From the NCBI RefSeq assembly GCF_026015625.1, contig NZ_JAPDVG010000001.1:248001-312000 (forward strand): DNA of 64,000 nt. The letters are read 5' to 3'. The notes under the pieces are model-generated. The model saw only the letters and a program-made list of their open reading frames with translations. It had not been told where the DNA came from and made no database searches. The stretch comes from Segatella copri. GTDB taxonomy: Bacteria; Bacteroidota; Bacteroidia; Bacteroidales; Bacteroidaceae. Shown piece by piece: positions 7,761 through 14,634 of this stretch. Within the stretch, counting starts at the first letter, position 1; the number at the start of each line of letters is the position of its first letter. A program made the translations under genes and the position numbers.

Positions 7761-7794
7761 GTTGAATGTTGAGTGTTGAATGTTGAGTGTTGAA
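7761..7794. repeat. 14-bp tandem repeat at module edge
   Basis: GTTGAATGTTGAGT occurs twice and continues for six more bases directly before palindrome E. Related GAATGTTGAG and AATGTTGAGTGTTGAATG motifs occur at the equivalent edge of the second module (10276-10311). This may mark the recombination boundary of the duplicated unit. Confidence 0.7.
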
Positions 7795-7834
7795 GGGTCT
7801 ATATGCCACGATGAAAAGGTGGCGTATAGACCCT
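7794..7834 (+). repeat. 41-bp palindromic repeat, copy E
   Basis: The arms AGGGTCTATATGCCAC and GTGGCGTATAGACCCT flank the loop GATGAAAAG, the same loop as copy C. Both C and E lie at the 3' end of an ATPase copy, whereas the GATGAACAG loop in A, D and F lies at the 3' end of an Rpn copy. Confidence 0.9.
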
Positions 7835-7868
7835 TGATTATATGGTGATATTCATAATCTACCTGGCA

Positions 7869-9086
7869 TCAAACCAAAGTAGTCATTTTCAGAAAATCTC
7901 GCAGATGAATGTGCTTAATGCCATCAATATTGGTTTGACTGTAAAGCCTATCCATAGAAATCACGTATTTGGGATGACTGTCTTTTATCAATTTCAAATT
8001 GCCGAATTCACGCTCTACCGTTTCCTCAGAAGCCAGCAGATAGGTAACTTGCACATACGCCACACTATCCGCTTTCTCGGCAACAAAATCAATCTCAGCC
8101 TTATACATCTGACCAACATATACTTTATACCCCATCCTGCACAAATGGATATATACAGCGTTTTCCATCACCTTTTCGATATCAAAACGCCTGTTGCCAC
8201 CTATAATATGATTCCTGATTCCCAGGTCTTCGAAATAGAACTTGTCGCCTAACTCGAAAAGTCGCTTGCCATGAATGTCGTATCTGTTAACTCGATCGAT
8301 AATAAAAGCATTGCTTAAATACTCCAAATACGTGAGAATCATCTTGGCAGACGTTTCGGTGTTCTGGCTTTTCAGAAATTTTACAATACTCGTTGCTGAG
8401 AATTGTTTACCGATATTATCGCTCACAAACTTCAGCAGCGTTCGCAACAATGGTATGTTTCTGATGTTTTCTCGCTCTATGATATCACGAAGTACTATCG
8501 TATTATACACATTGTCAAGATAATCTTCTACCAAATCCGTATTTTCCAATCCAAAACTGCGCAACTGAGGGAGCCCGCCATACTGCAGATACAGGTTCAA
8601 GGAAGCATCATCATCCTTCAGTTCATGGAACGTCAGGAACTCTTCATAGCAGAGTCCTCTAATGCGATAAGCAATATATCTGCCTCTCAGGCGAGTTGCC
8701 AGTTCGCCCGAAAGCATTTTGGCGTTGCTGCCGGTAATCATAATCTGGCAGGTATCATCCGATTGGATACTGAGGAGTGCTTTCTCGAAATCAGAAATCT
8801 CCTGCACCTCATCAATAAACAGATAGTTTTCCTTACCCTCAACGATGTTGGCTGCTACATAAGCCTCCAGATCCTGATAGTTGGCTATCATATCAAATGA
8901 GGTTTTCTCCTTATCTATATAGATAACGTGATTTTCTTCATTCTCAGCGATTTGATTATAAATTCGCCGCATCACACAACTCTTGCCGACACGCCTCTGG
9001 CCCGTCAATGCAATCATCATTCCACGTCCAAACATGCGTTCGATACGATTGGAATACCCTAGTCTTTCTAATATTTTTTGTTTCAT
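7869..9086 (-). CDS. AAA+ ATPase with DUF4143 domain, copy 2
   Basis: This is the intact paralogue of the ATPase at 5339-6556, 405 residues from the ATG at 9086. Walker A (TGQRRVGKS), Walker B (LFIDEVQEI), the sensor motif ITGSNAKML and the C-terminal DUF4143/nuclease-like region are all present. It ends in KMTTLV rather than the IS-derived tail. Only four internal substitutions separate the two copies (for example RMFGRG versus RMLGRG), which indicates a recent duplication or gene conversion. Its promoter has a consensus TATCTTTG -7 element (9104-9111), while copy 1 has CATCTTTG. The role is unknown; such ATPases are proposed to act in DNA transactions or defence. Confidence 0.88.
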   Translation of the reverse strand: MKQKILERLGYSNRIERMFGRGMMIALTGQRRVGKSCVMRRIYNQIAENEENHVIYIDKEKTSFDMIANYQDLEAYVAANIVEGKENYLFIDEVQEISDFEKALLSIQSDDTCQIMITGSNAKMLSGELATRLRGRYIAYRIRGLCYEEFLTFHELKDDDASLNLYLQYGGLPQLRSFGLENTDLVEDYLDNVYNTIVLRDIIERENIRNIPLLRTLLKFVSDNIGKQFSATSIVKFLKSQNTETSAKMILTYLEYLSNAFIIDRVNRYDIHGKRLFELGDKFYFEDLGIRNHIIGGNRRFDIEKVMENAVYIHLCRMGYKVYVGQMYKAEIDFVAEKADSVAYVQVTYLLASEETVEREFGNLKLIKDSHPKYVISMDRLYSQTNIDGIKHIHLRDFLKMTTLV

Positions 9087-9103
9087 ACGAGTAAAACTAC
9101 TCA

Positions 9104-9111
9104 CAAAGATA
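9104..9111 (-). promoter_or_regulatory. -7 element of ATPase copy 2
   Basis: The bottom strand reads TATCTTTG 17 bp before the ATG. The homologous box of copy 1 (6574-6581) reads CATCTTTG, a change of the conserved first T. Confidence 0.5.
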
Positions 9112-9211
9112 CTCTTTTTGTTTCACATAAGTAACAAAAACGATAGATTTTTTGTTTTTATTACTTATAATTAACAGGTTTGGTACACATTGCGCCTCAC
9201 GGGAAGCGACA

Positions 9212-9252
9212 AGGGTCTATATGCCACGATGAACAGATGGCGTATAGACCCT
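9212..9252 (+). repeat. 41-bp palindromic repeat, copy F
   Basis: The arms AGGGTCTATATGCCAC and ATGGCGTATAGACCCT flank the loop GATGAACAG, identical to copy D. It lies 3' of Rpn copy 2 and 5' of ATPase copy 2. Copies E and F are 1,418 bp apart, the same as C to D without the IS. Confidence 0.9.
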
Positions 9253-9276
9253 TGATTATATGGTGATATTCGTAAT

Positions 9277-10188
9277 CTACATCTCCGCTTTCAGCAGCTT
9301 TATCTCCTCTGCCGTCAGCCCCGTCATATCCATGATAGACGCTTCATCCATACCCTTTGCCAGCATCTTTCTGGCAATCTCAAGGCTTCGCAGGTTCATG
9401 CCTTCAGCTCTGCCTTCTTCTCTGCCTTGCTTCATGCCTATTTCTATACCTTCACGCTTAGCAGTGTCTACGGAATTCTTGATGTCGCGATATGCCATCT
9501 TGCTGGTCTCGTACTCCCTCATTTCCTGCGGAGTAAACTTGGCTATCTCGGCTTCCTCAAAGAGACGGTCGAAGACTTTATCGCACAGTTCTTTAGGGCG
9601 CTGGGTAAGCTTATAGAGATTCTTCAGTGCATAGAGCCACTTCTCGTAGAGTGTATCCAATTCTTCCAGGGATTTGTTGAACTTGGAAATCTCTACATAG
9701 ATATATTCTAGTTTGTCGTAAAATACTTTATGGGTAGCTGTGTCGCACAACTGCACATGATGGCGGATTTTCTCCTTGTCGAATGCGTCCTCGTTCATGC
9801 TGAAGTTGAGCAGGGCTACGGTATAGACATGATTGAGCTTGAAATCCCATTCATTCCCCTTTGGTGCCTGTTCACGGATAGGGAAGGTTGAGTAGAAAAG
9901 GGCACGATCCTTGAAATACGTCTGGTAGGCATTCTGCATTTCTACGATGAACTTCTCGCCGTTTTCGCCCTCACAATATACATCAAAGATGGCTCTGCGG
10001 TCGGTATATACATCTCCCACATGCTCCGGGTTCAGATACGACACGTCCTTCACAACCTGTTTGCCATTAAACAAGCTGTTGAGAAAGCAAATGAGCAAAT
10101 CCTTGTTCATCGCTGTTCCAAAAATTCGCTTGAAACCGAAGTCGGTCAACAAGCTGATGTATCTTTCTTCTACCTGCTTCATAATCAT
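9277..10188 (-). CDS. Rpn-family PD-(D/E)XK nuclease / putative transposase, copy 2
   Basis: A 303-residue paralogue of the copy at 6747-7670, with the same N-terminal core and catalytic D69 and E83-x-Q85. I see only three substitutions before the C-terminal variable segment. That segment differs: GIEIGMKQGREEGRAEGMNL here, against a longer GMAKGMEKG version in copy 1 and a still longer one in the remnant. The final 35 residues (LEIARKMLAKGMDEASIMDM and following) are shared by all. The nuclease is predicted to cut DNA and promote recombination. No palindrome copy is present upstream of this gene, so it is the outer end of the array. Confidence 0.88.
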   Translation of the reverse strand: MIMKQVEERYISLLTDFGFKRIFGTAMNKDLLICFLNSLFNGKQVVKDVSYLNPEHVGDVYTDRRAIFDVYCEGENGEKFIVEMQNAYQTYFKDRALFYSTFPIREQAPKGNEWDFKLNHVYTVALLNFSMNEDAFDKEKIRHHVQLCDTATHKVFYDKLEYIYVEISKFNKSLEELDTLYEKWLYALKNLYKLTQRPKELCDKVFDRLFEEAEIAKFTPQEMREYETSKMAYRDIKNSVDTAKREGIEIGMKQGREEGRAEGMNLRSLEIARKMLAKGMDEASIMDMTGLTAEEIKLLKAEM

Positions 10189-10331
10189 CTATATTAAAAT
10201 GCTAGCGCAAAGTTACGACTTTATTTTCAAACCCGCAAGAGTTTTCTAGGAAAAGTTTCGGAAAAAGTTAGAGAATGGTGAATGTTGAGAGGTAAATGTT
10301 GAGTGTTGAATGAAAGAAATATGACGACAAA

Positions 10332-10363
10332 GAAAAAGGGCGCATCGGATTGGGATGCGCCCT
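10332..10363 (-). terminator. Intrinsic terminator after amidase
   Basis: AGGGCGCATC (10337-10346) pairs with GATGCGCCCT (10354-10363). On the bottom strand the hairpin is followed by TTTTTC. It lies 60 bp beyond the amidase stop and fits as the end of the HU/smalltalk/amidase operon. The rest of the 10189-10423 gap holds only the module edge and a weak AGAGGG/CCCTCT hairpin at 10382-10411. Confidence 0.75.
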
Positions 10364-10423
10364 AACTTGTTAAATAAAATCAGAGGGATTCTGCTCTTGA
10401 AAAACCCTCTTAATGGAAGAGAA

Positions 10424-10873
10424 TCAGGAAGCATCCAGGAGGTACTGGAGCTTCGTGGCATCAAAACACGGACAGGCTTTCTGAACGCCAGGCAAATCGC
10501 GATGCCCCAGGATGGTACGGATGCCCGGGAAACGGTGGTGAAGATCCTGAATCAGATGCTTCATCGACTCCTTCTGCTTAGGAGTGCGGGTGTCGCTGAT
10601 GCAGCCCGATGGCGAAAGACCACCCTCGTAACAGATGCCTATGCTGTGCGCATTGTAACCGAGGGCATGAGAGCCCATACGCTCTACCGGGCGACAGGCA
10701 TGAACCACTCCATCCAGCGTGATGTAGAAATGGTAGCCGATGTCAGTCCAGCCGTTGTTATGAACATGGTCGTAGCGCAGCATCTTCATCGTATAACGGT
10801 GATCGCAGCGGCTACCGCTGCAATGCACAACTATCATATCGATATCTCTCATAGGCATCCTTCTAAAGTCCAC
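10424..10873 (-). CDS. N-acetylmuramoyl-L-alanine amidase (Amidase_2 / T7-lysozyme type)
   Basis: This 149-residue single-domain protein carries the zinc-amidase signatures: an N-terminal H (IVVHCSGS, about residue 17), central NNGWTDIGYHFYI, and a C-terminal HRDLPGVQKACPCFDA with the second His and the Cys ligand. It cleaves the MurNAc-L-Ala bond of peptidoglycan. No signal peptide is visible, so export or release by lysis would be needed. The ATG at 10873 overlaps the smalltalk stop by 11 bp; a start at MRDIDM further in is also possible. In Bacteroidota this amidase regularly follows HU-like and smalltalk genes and is often annotated as phage-derived. Confidence 0.88.
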   Translation of the reverse strand: MDFRRMPMRDIDMIVVHCSGSRCDHRYTMKMLRYDHVHNNGWTDIGYHFYITLDGVVHACRPVERMGSHALGYNAHSIGICYEGGLSPSGCISDTRTPKQKESMKHLIQDLHHRFPGIRTILGHRDLPGVQKACPCFDATKLQYLLDAS

Positions 10874-10967
10874 CTGCCGAAACGCCCAACGCCCCGAGGA
10901 GAGCTGTCAGTACGGTTACTGCAAACTTGATAATCTCATTCCATTTCTGCTTGTTCTTTTCTGTCAT
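10863..10967 (-). CDS. Smalltalk-type small protein, 34 aa
   Basis: The bottom strand encodes MTEKNKQKWNEIIKF followed by a hydrophobic segment rich in V, L, A and G and the end AGGL. The K/W-rich N-terminus plus one hydrophobic helix of about 20 residues is the pattern of the Bacteroidota smalltalk family, found between HU-like and amidase genes exactly as here. It is probably membrane-inserted. The function is unknown; a holin-like role with the adjacent amidase is my speculation. The start ATG at 10967 is 25 bp after the HU stop. Confidence 0.75.
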   Translation of the reverse strand: MTEKNKQKWNEIIKFAVTVLTALLGALGVSAGGL

Positions 10968-10992
10968 AATCTATTCTGTTTTAAAAGGTTAA

Positions 10993-11577
10993 TTATTCTA
11001 ATCCGTCTCCTGTGTCACCGTTGCCAGTGCTACCTGTTCCGCCAGTCTGTTCGCCAGAGGTGTTGCCACCCGTGGTATCGCCGCCTGAAGAAGCATTGTC
11101 CTTGGCAGGCTTTTTCTTAGCCTCCTCAATGTCGAGAGTCTTGGCACCCTCCTTCTCAGCCTTGAGGGCAGCCTTCTGTACGGCACGTGATGCAACCTGC
11201 TCAAACTCCATACCTACGAAGATGTTAGCAAGATCGCTGCCCGGGATAAACTGGATGTTCACACCCTTGATGTTGATGTCGCTCTTAAATTCGGCTGCGG
11301 TTGCAGCACCCTCACTGGTAAGCTGGAGGCGGAACTTGCCCAACTCGCCGAAATCAATCTGGTTGCCTCGCTGCAACTCGATGATCATGTTCTCCTGCAT
11401 ACTGACCAGAACGGCTGTTACATCCGCATAGGATACAGTGGTCTGCATAGAGATCAACTTCGCGAACTTCTTGAGCGAAATGGAGTCTTTCATCTGAGCA
11501 CGGGCGTAGAAAAGAGGAACTCCTGCTTTGTCACCAAATTTTGACGCAAGCTTTACTAAACTGTAATTAATTGCCAT
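10993..11577 (-). CDS. HU-family DNA-binding protein with Gly/Thr-rich tail
   Basis: From the ATG at 11577 the protein is 194 residues. The upstream in-frame extension overlaps promoter sequence and is rejected. Residues about 1-130 are the HU/IHF-like fold typical of this Bacteroidota subgroup (MAINYSLVKLASKFGDKAG, GDLGKFRL-like GELGKFRLQL). A Lys-rich helix and a low-complexity tail follow (ASSGGDTTGGNTSGEQTGG). It is expected to bind and bend DNA. A TATCTTTG -7 box lies at 11643-11650 on the same strand. The gene faces away from the Rep_3 gene across a 1.1-kb gap that contains direct repeats; HU/IHF proteins commonly assist iteron origins, so a functional link is plausible. Confidence 0.85.
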   Translation of the reverse strand: MAINYSLVKLASKFGDKAGVPLFYARAQMKDSISLKKFAKLISMQTTVSYADVTAVLVSMQENMIIELQRGNQIDFGELGKFRLQLTSEGAATAAEFKSDINIKGVNIQFIPGSDLANIFVGMEFEQVASRAVQKAALKAEKEGAKTLDIEEAKKKPAKDNASSGGDTTGGNTSGEQTGGTGSTGNGDTGDGLE

Positions 11578-11642
11578 AATACATAAAATTTTAAAATTGT
11601 GAATAATCATGTTGTGCACCGGTCTCTTCCCGAATGCTGATA

Positions 11643-11650
11643 CAAAGATA
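11643..11650 (-). promoter_or_regulatory. -7 element for HU/smalltalk/amidase operon
   Basis: The bottom strand reads TATCTTTG about 66 bp before the HU start. No good TTTG at -33 is visible, so the promoter is only half supported. Confidence 0.4.
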
Positions 11651-11758
11651 CAACATCGGCGGTGCCCCACTTGTCCACTTTGGTACGATAAGTACCAGTT
11701 GTGCTCTATTTGGCTCAATTATGTATACTTTTGCACGCAAGCGTATGCTGCAGAATAT

Positions 11759-11868
11759 TCAAGTGGCTCAGTTAACTTACTCAAGTGGCTCAGTTAACTT
11801 ACTCAAGTGGCTCAATCAGCTTACTCAAGTGGCTTTGTCAGATTACTCAAGTGGCTCAATCAGCGAGT
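11759..11868. repeat. 22-bp direct repeats (iteron-like), 5 units
   Basis: Five consecutive 22-bp units start TCAAGTGGCT: 11759, 11781, 11803, 11825 and 11847. The first two are identical and the others drift in the second half. Unit length and direct orientation match iterons of Rep_3-type replicons (commonly 19-22 bp). A Rep_3 gene lies 0.8 kb to the right. Confidence 0.85.
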
Positions 11869-12110
11869 CCAGCCGTCTGAGTAAGCGAATCCAGCCGTCT
11901 GCGTAACCCAGTGCAGCCATATCCTTAACCCAGCTCAGCCACATCAGTTGGTAAACGGAAGAACATCATTTGTTTACCTCATTTGAGTGCTCAATAACTA
12001 TCAGGGCGAATTAACCTTTTTTGATGACTACCAGAGCCAATAATAGGTACCATCAGGGCGAATAATATGCCTTCAGAGATGCCCGAATGACTACCAGGGC
12101 GAATCCTAAA
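11869..12110. repeat. Degenerate continuation of the 22-bp array
   Basis: After the first array come units starting CCAGCCGTCTG at 11869 and 11891 (22 bp apart), then GCAGCC and TCAGCC variants. Further on, five CAGGGCGAAT-like words start at 12002, 12032, 12054, 12074 and 12095, spaced 20-30 bp. The period is kept approximately while the sequence class changes. Confidence 0.6.
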
Positions 12111-12149
12111 AATAGAAGATATTGAATATCAGATAGTTAGGAGCTATTT

Positions 12150-12260
12150 TTTCTTCCCTACACTATACCAAGTATATTATATATATACATTTACATCTTT
12201 TACACTATACGTAATACGGGAGGTAAAAGATTTTTTTTTCAACAAATCAGCTATTAAAAT
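12150..12260. other. AT-rich stretch between repeats and rep gene
   Basis: The segment is strongly AT-rich, with runs such as TATTATATATATACATTTAC and a T9 run. The word ACACTATAC occurs twice (12160-12168, 12202-12210). In an iteron origin this would be the place for a DNA unwinding element. No DnaA box is obvious to me. Confidence 0.4.
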
Positions 12261-12280
12261 GCATTTTTTCTCTTCAAAAA

Positions 12281-12312
12281 TTTGCATAAGTCTGAAATAA
12301 ATATTACTTTTG
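12281..12312 (+). promoter_or_regulatory. Promoter of Rep_3 gene
   Basis: TTTG (12281-12284) and TACTTTTG (12305-12312) are 20 bp apart. The predicted start near 12318 leaves a leader of about 350 nt before the rep ATG at 12671. Confidence 0.7.
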
Positions 12313-12317
12313 CAACA

Positions 12318-12560
12318 TGAAAGCGCGGAGAATGCGATTCTTCTCCCGATGAAGGACACCGGGATATGCTTTCGGTTAAGGATTAGAACATAGCTCATTG
12401 AGTAGGATTTTCTGCCCCGAAAGGTGAGTGAACAAACGGTAATCCTTACAGGGCATTCTATGCCTGATAAATTTGATTATGATTTATCGGCATGGATGCG
12501 AAGTAAGGAACGTTTGTAAGTAAGAATGAACGGCAGAAATCTACCCATGCGGATAGATCG
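12318..12560 (+). ncRNA. Candidate structured leader RNA of rep gene
   Basis: The leader can form one long irregular hairpin between 12402 and 12544. Successive paired segments are GTAG with CTAC, ATTT and CTGCC with GGCAG and AAAT, ACAAACG with CGTTTGT, TCCTTAC with GTAAGGA, GCAT with ATGC, TATGCC with GGCATG, and GATAAAT with ATTTATC. A smaller GGAGAAT/ATTCTTCTCC hairpin precedes it (12328-12347). An alternative pairing of GGATTA (12380-12385) with TAATCC (12440-12445) would compete. No known riboswitch was recognised. It could be a replication-control leader, a counter-transcript target, or a structured DNA element. Confidence 0.5.
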
Positions 12561-12670
12561 TTTTATCTTATTTGTTTTCCTTACTCCAATTCCATGCCGG
12601 TTTTCAATAAACATTAACCAAGACTTGCCCCAATCGGTAGGCCACTAACGATTTAAACAGAAAAACGAAT

Positions 12671-13792
12671 ATGGAACAACGAAATCAACAGCCTCCGGGC
12701 GGACAGCAGTCCTTCCCTCAGACAAATCAACAAGAGAAACAACTGATAACCATCCTTGGCGTACAGGGATTGTCTTACCAGAACTATTCTGTGGTAGAAC
12801 TCAAAATCGTTCTACAGATTATCAAGCATGCCCAGAAAGCCATCTTGGGCTATGTTATCCCTTATCACGTAACTCCCCAGACCTTTAGTAATTTCACGGT
12901 AGAACAGAGAGCTGCAGGCCACACGGATGTCACCATGAAACTGTCTGAGTTTTCTTATGGAGCTCCCCATTATGCGCAATTGCGCGATGCCATCCAGCGT
13001 ATAGAATCCAAGCCCATCCAGCTGCCGTTCAAGCAGGGCGACCAGACCTACTACCGGAAATTTTCATGCCTGTTCAAGAGTGAGATATACCAAGACCGGC
13101 ACAAGAACTGGTTGGTAAAATTCCGCTTCGACAACAACGTGATGCGGTTTTTCTACAATTACGACAAGGGAGTCAGCCGTATCGACCTCAATGCCATCAA
13201 CCAATGCCGCAGTGCATCGAGCATCAAGTTATATCTCATCATGAACTGCTGGGCTGTAAAGGGATTCACCATCAGCAAAACGGCGCATATCCAGCAACTG
13301 ATGCATGGCAAGGAAGATTACTACAAGACCTGGTCGGAACTGGACAGAAAATGTCTGGCTTTCGCCTGCAAAGACCTCAAGCGCCTTTACCGGAACCACG
13401 TCATAGACCAGTATCTTACCTATAAGCCTTTCTTTCTGGAAGAGGGTGAAAAAGTGAAGCATCACCTGCCCGAGCACATCACCTTTACCCTGCACGACCG
13501 TCGCACTTCTGGCGAAACTGCGGAGGGTGCAGAAGTGAGCAGCGAACTGAGAGGGCAGCGGAGCAAACTGAAACTCCGGCTGCAATGCAATTATGATGTG
13601 AGCGAGAAGAAGGCTGAGCAGTTGAGCGGCTATCTCAGGTTAGATATGATTGGCGACCTAGAAGACTTCTTCCTGCGAAAGGATTATTACATAGCCAACT
13701 GCAGGCGTTCGAACAAGAAGATGAACACGGGTGGCTATATGACCACAGCCATGGTAGGTTTCTTTAAGGATCATGGTGTAGAAGGATTGTAA
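12671..13792 (+). CDS. Rep_3 / RepB-family replication initiator
   Basis: The 373-residue protein has the winged-helix initiator layout of Rep_3 proteins: a first WH domain with LSEFSYGAPHYAQLRDAIQR (about residues 95-120), FDNNVMRFFYNYDKGVSRID, then a second WH region with SSIKLYLIMNCWAVKGFTIS and KAFKDLKRLY-type helices (residues about 180-240). Such initiators bind directly repeated iterons and open an adjacent AT-rich origin. Here both features lie upstream. The first 25 residues are Gln/Pro-rich. It may mark an integrated plasmid or phage-like element, or a domesticated locus. Nothing else plasmid-like (partition, mobilisation) is visible. Confidence 0.82.
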   Translation: MEQRNQQPPGGQQSFPQTNQQEKQLITILGVQGLSYQNYSVVELKIVLQIIKHAQKAILGYVIPYHVTPQTFSNFTVEQRAAGHTDVTMKLSEFSYGAPHYAQLRDAIQRIESKPIQLPFKQGDQTYYRKFSCLFKSEIYQDRHKNWLVKFRFDNNVMRFFYNYDKGVSRIDLNAINQCRSASSIKLYLIMNCWAVKGFTISKTAHIQQLMHGKEDYYKTWSELDRKCLAFACKDLKRLYRNHVIDQYLTYKPFFLEEGEKVKHHLPEHITFTLHDRRTSGETAEGAEVSSELRGQRSKLKLRLQCNYDVSEKKAEQLSGYLRLDMIGDLEDFFLRKDYYIANCRRSNKKMNTGGYMTTAMVGFFKDHGVEGL

Positions 13793-13806
13793 AAAAAATA
13801 AAGCTT

Positions 13807-14031
13807 ATGAATTATCCCCAACGTATGTACAGCAAGACCGAACTCGGTCTGCTCTATTTTCCCGACACAACCGACGGGGCGACAGCGCGCCGTCATATCA
13901 TGGAATGGATCAAGCGTTGTGTGCCTCTCTGGAACGAGCTGCAACGTTTAGGCTACCAGAAGCGTAGCCAGTATTTCCCTCCCCGCCAGGTATCCACCAT
14001 CTTCGAATATCTGGGCGAGCCGGGGGCATAA
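13807..14031 (+). CDS. DUF4248-type small protein, 74 aa
   Basis: The sequence MNYPQRMYSKTELGLLYFPD followed by an A-RR-H helix and QYFPPRQVSTIFEYLGEP has the signatures of DUF4248, a short predicted DNA-binding helix-turn-helix-like family of Bacteroidota. The gene starts 14 bp after the Rep_3 stop and is surely cotranscribed. DUF4248 genes are often neighbours of HU-like and amidase genes, as here on the opposite strand. The role is unknown; replication copy control or a transcription regulator are possibilities. Confidence 0.75.
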   Translation: MNYPQRMYSKTELGLLYFPDTTDGATARRHIMEWIKRCVPLWNELQRLGYQKRSQYFPPRQVSTIFEYLGEPGA

Positions 14032-14052
14032 AGAGAATGTTGAAAAGGTAAA

Positions 14053-14109
14053 AAGGTAAAAAGAGCCTAGCGGAATGTAAGCTAGGGTGCTCTTTTTACC
14101 TTTTTTTTA
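14053..14109 (+). terminator. Intrinsic terminator after rep operon
   Basis: AAGGTAAAAAGAGC (14053-14066) pairs with GCTCTTTTTACCTT (14089-14102), with an inner CCTAGC/GCTAGG stem, followed by a T-run. It ends the Rep_3-DUF4248 transcript 21 bp after its stop. Confidence 0.85.
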
Positions 14110-14114
14110 GGGGA

Positions 14115-14133
14115 CCAGCGATGGAATCGCTGG
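14115..14133. repeat. Short hairpin CCAGCGAT-GGA-ATCGCTGG
   Basis: A perfect 8-bp stem encloses the loop GGA. A second hairpin with the same top (CGAT-GGA-ATCG) is at 55743-55763. Both lie in intergenic DNA and may belong to a small dispersed hairpin family. Confidence 0.5.
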
Positions 14134-14197
14134 GGACGGGGGCACGAAGGGGGGTAGGCTTTTTTACCTTTTTACCCTTTTACCCTTTAAAGATAGT

Positions 14198-14578
14198 TTA
14201 TTTCAATAACTTTTTGTAGTCCTTGTCAAATCCTTGAGGATGACGTCCGATGAAAAGGACATTGAGTAAGCAGTTGGCTGCCAGTTCTACATCATTGAGA
14301 TCAGCGCCTTTGCCCTTTTTGACTTCCTTTCCCAGGCATACATCCCATGTGGACTGGAAACAGCTATCATTTGCTCCAACAAACATATCATTTGAGTCAG
14401 GATCTTCCATCAGTTCAAACTTGATAACCTTTTTGGATGTGATAGGTTGGATATTGCAAAGCATATCGAATGCTTTTTCAAAAATATCGCGATGCAACTG
14501 TGCATTTGGAAACATCACATTGACTGTCGGAAAAATCTCTTCAAATTCAAACGACTGCAATAGCTGGTAGAGTTTCAT
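14198..14578 (-). CDS. Hypothetical protein, possibly DUF6557-like
   Basis: This 126-residue soluble protein starts MKLYQLLQSFEFEEIFPTVN and contains FELMEDPDSN and a Trp/Cys pair (STWDVCLGKEV). The N-terminal LxxxxFEEIFP motif recalls DUF6557, as I remember that family. It has no signal peptide or membrane segment. It stands alone between the Rep/DUF4248 unit (convergent) and ribH. I cannot assign a function. Confidence 0.65.
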   Translation of the reverse strand: MKLYQLLQSFEFEEIFPTVNVMFPNAQLHRDIFEKAFDMLCNIQPITSKKVIKFELMEDPDSNDMFVGANDSCFQSTWDVCLGKEVKKGKGADLNDVELAANCLLNVLFIGRHPQGFDKDYKKLLK

Positions 14579-14634
14579 ATGCTTATACCTTATTATATAT
14601 ATAACATTCAGTTTATCAACTCTCGTTGTGAAGA

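Larger units (their letters stand above)
3889..10245. repeat. Tandem duplication of an ATPase + Rpn module
   Basis: Unit 1 (3889-7793, minus the IS) and unit 2 (7794 to about 10245) each contain palindrome, ATPase, palindrome and Rpn in the same order and orientation, with near-identical DNA across the ATPase genes. A partial third unit (2792 to about 3265, palindrome plus the Rpn remnant) precedes them. Right-hand edges share GCAAGAGATTTTAGGGAAAA-like sequence. The exact outer boundaries are uncertain by tens of bases. Confidence 0.88.

Noticed and set aside
2792..9252. The 41-bp palindromes as ordinary rho-independent terminators
   Set aside because: None of the six copies is followed by a T-run in either direction, and orientation does not follow gene direction.
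11759..12110. CRISPR array or coding repeats upstream of rep
   Set aside because: The 22-bp units are contiguous without spacers and the open frames through them are short and lack support.
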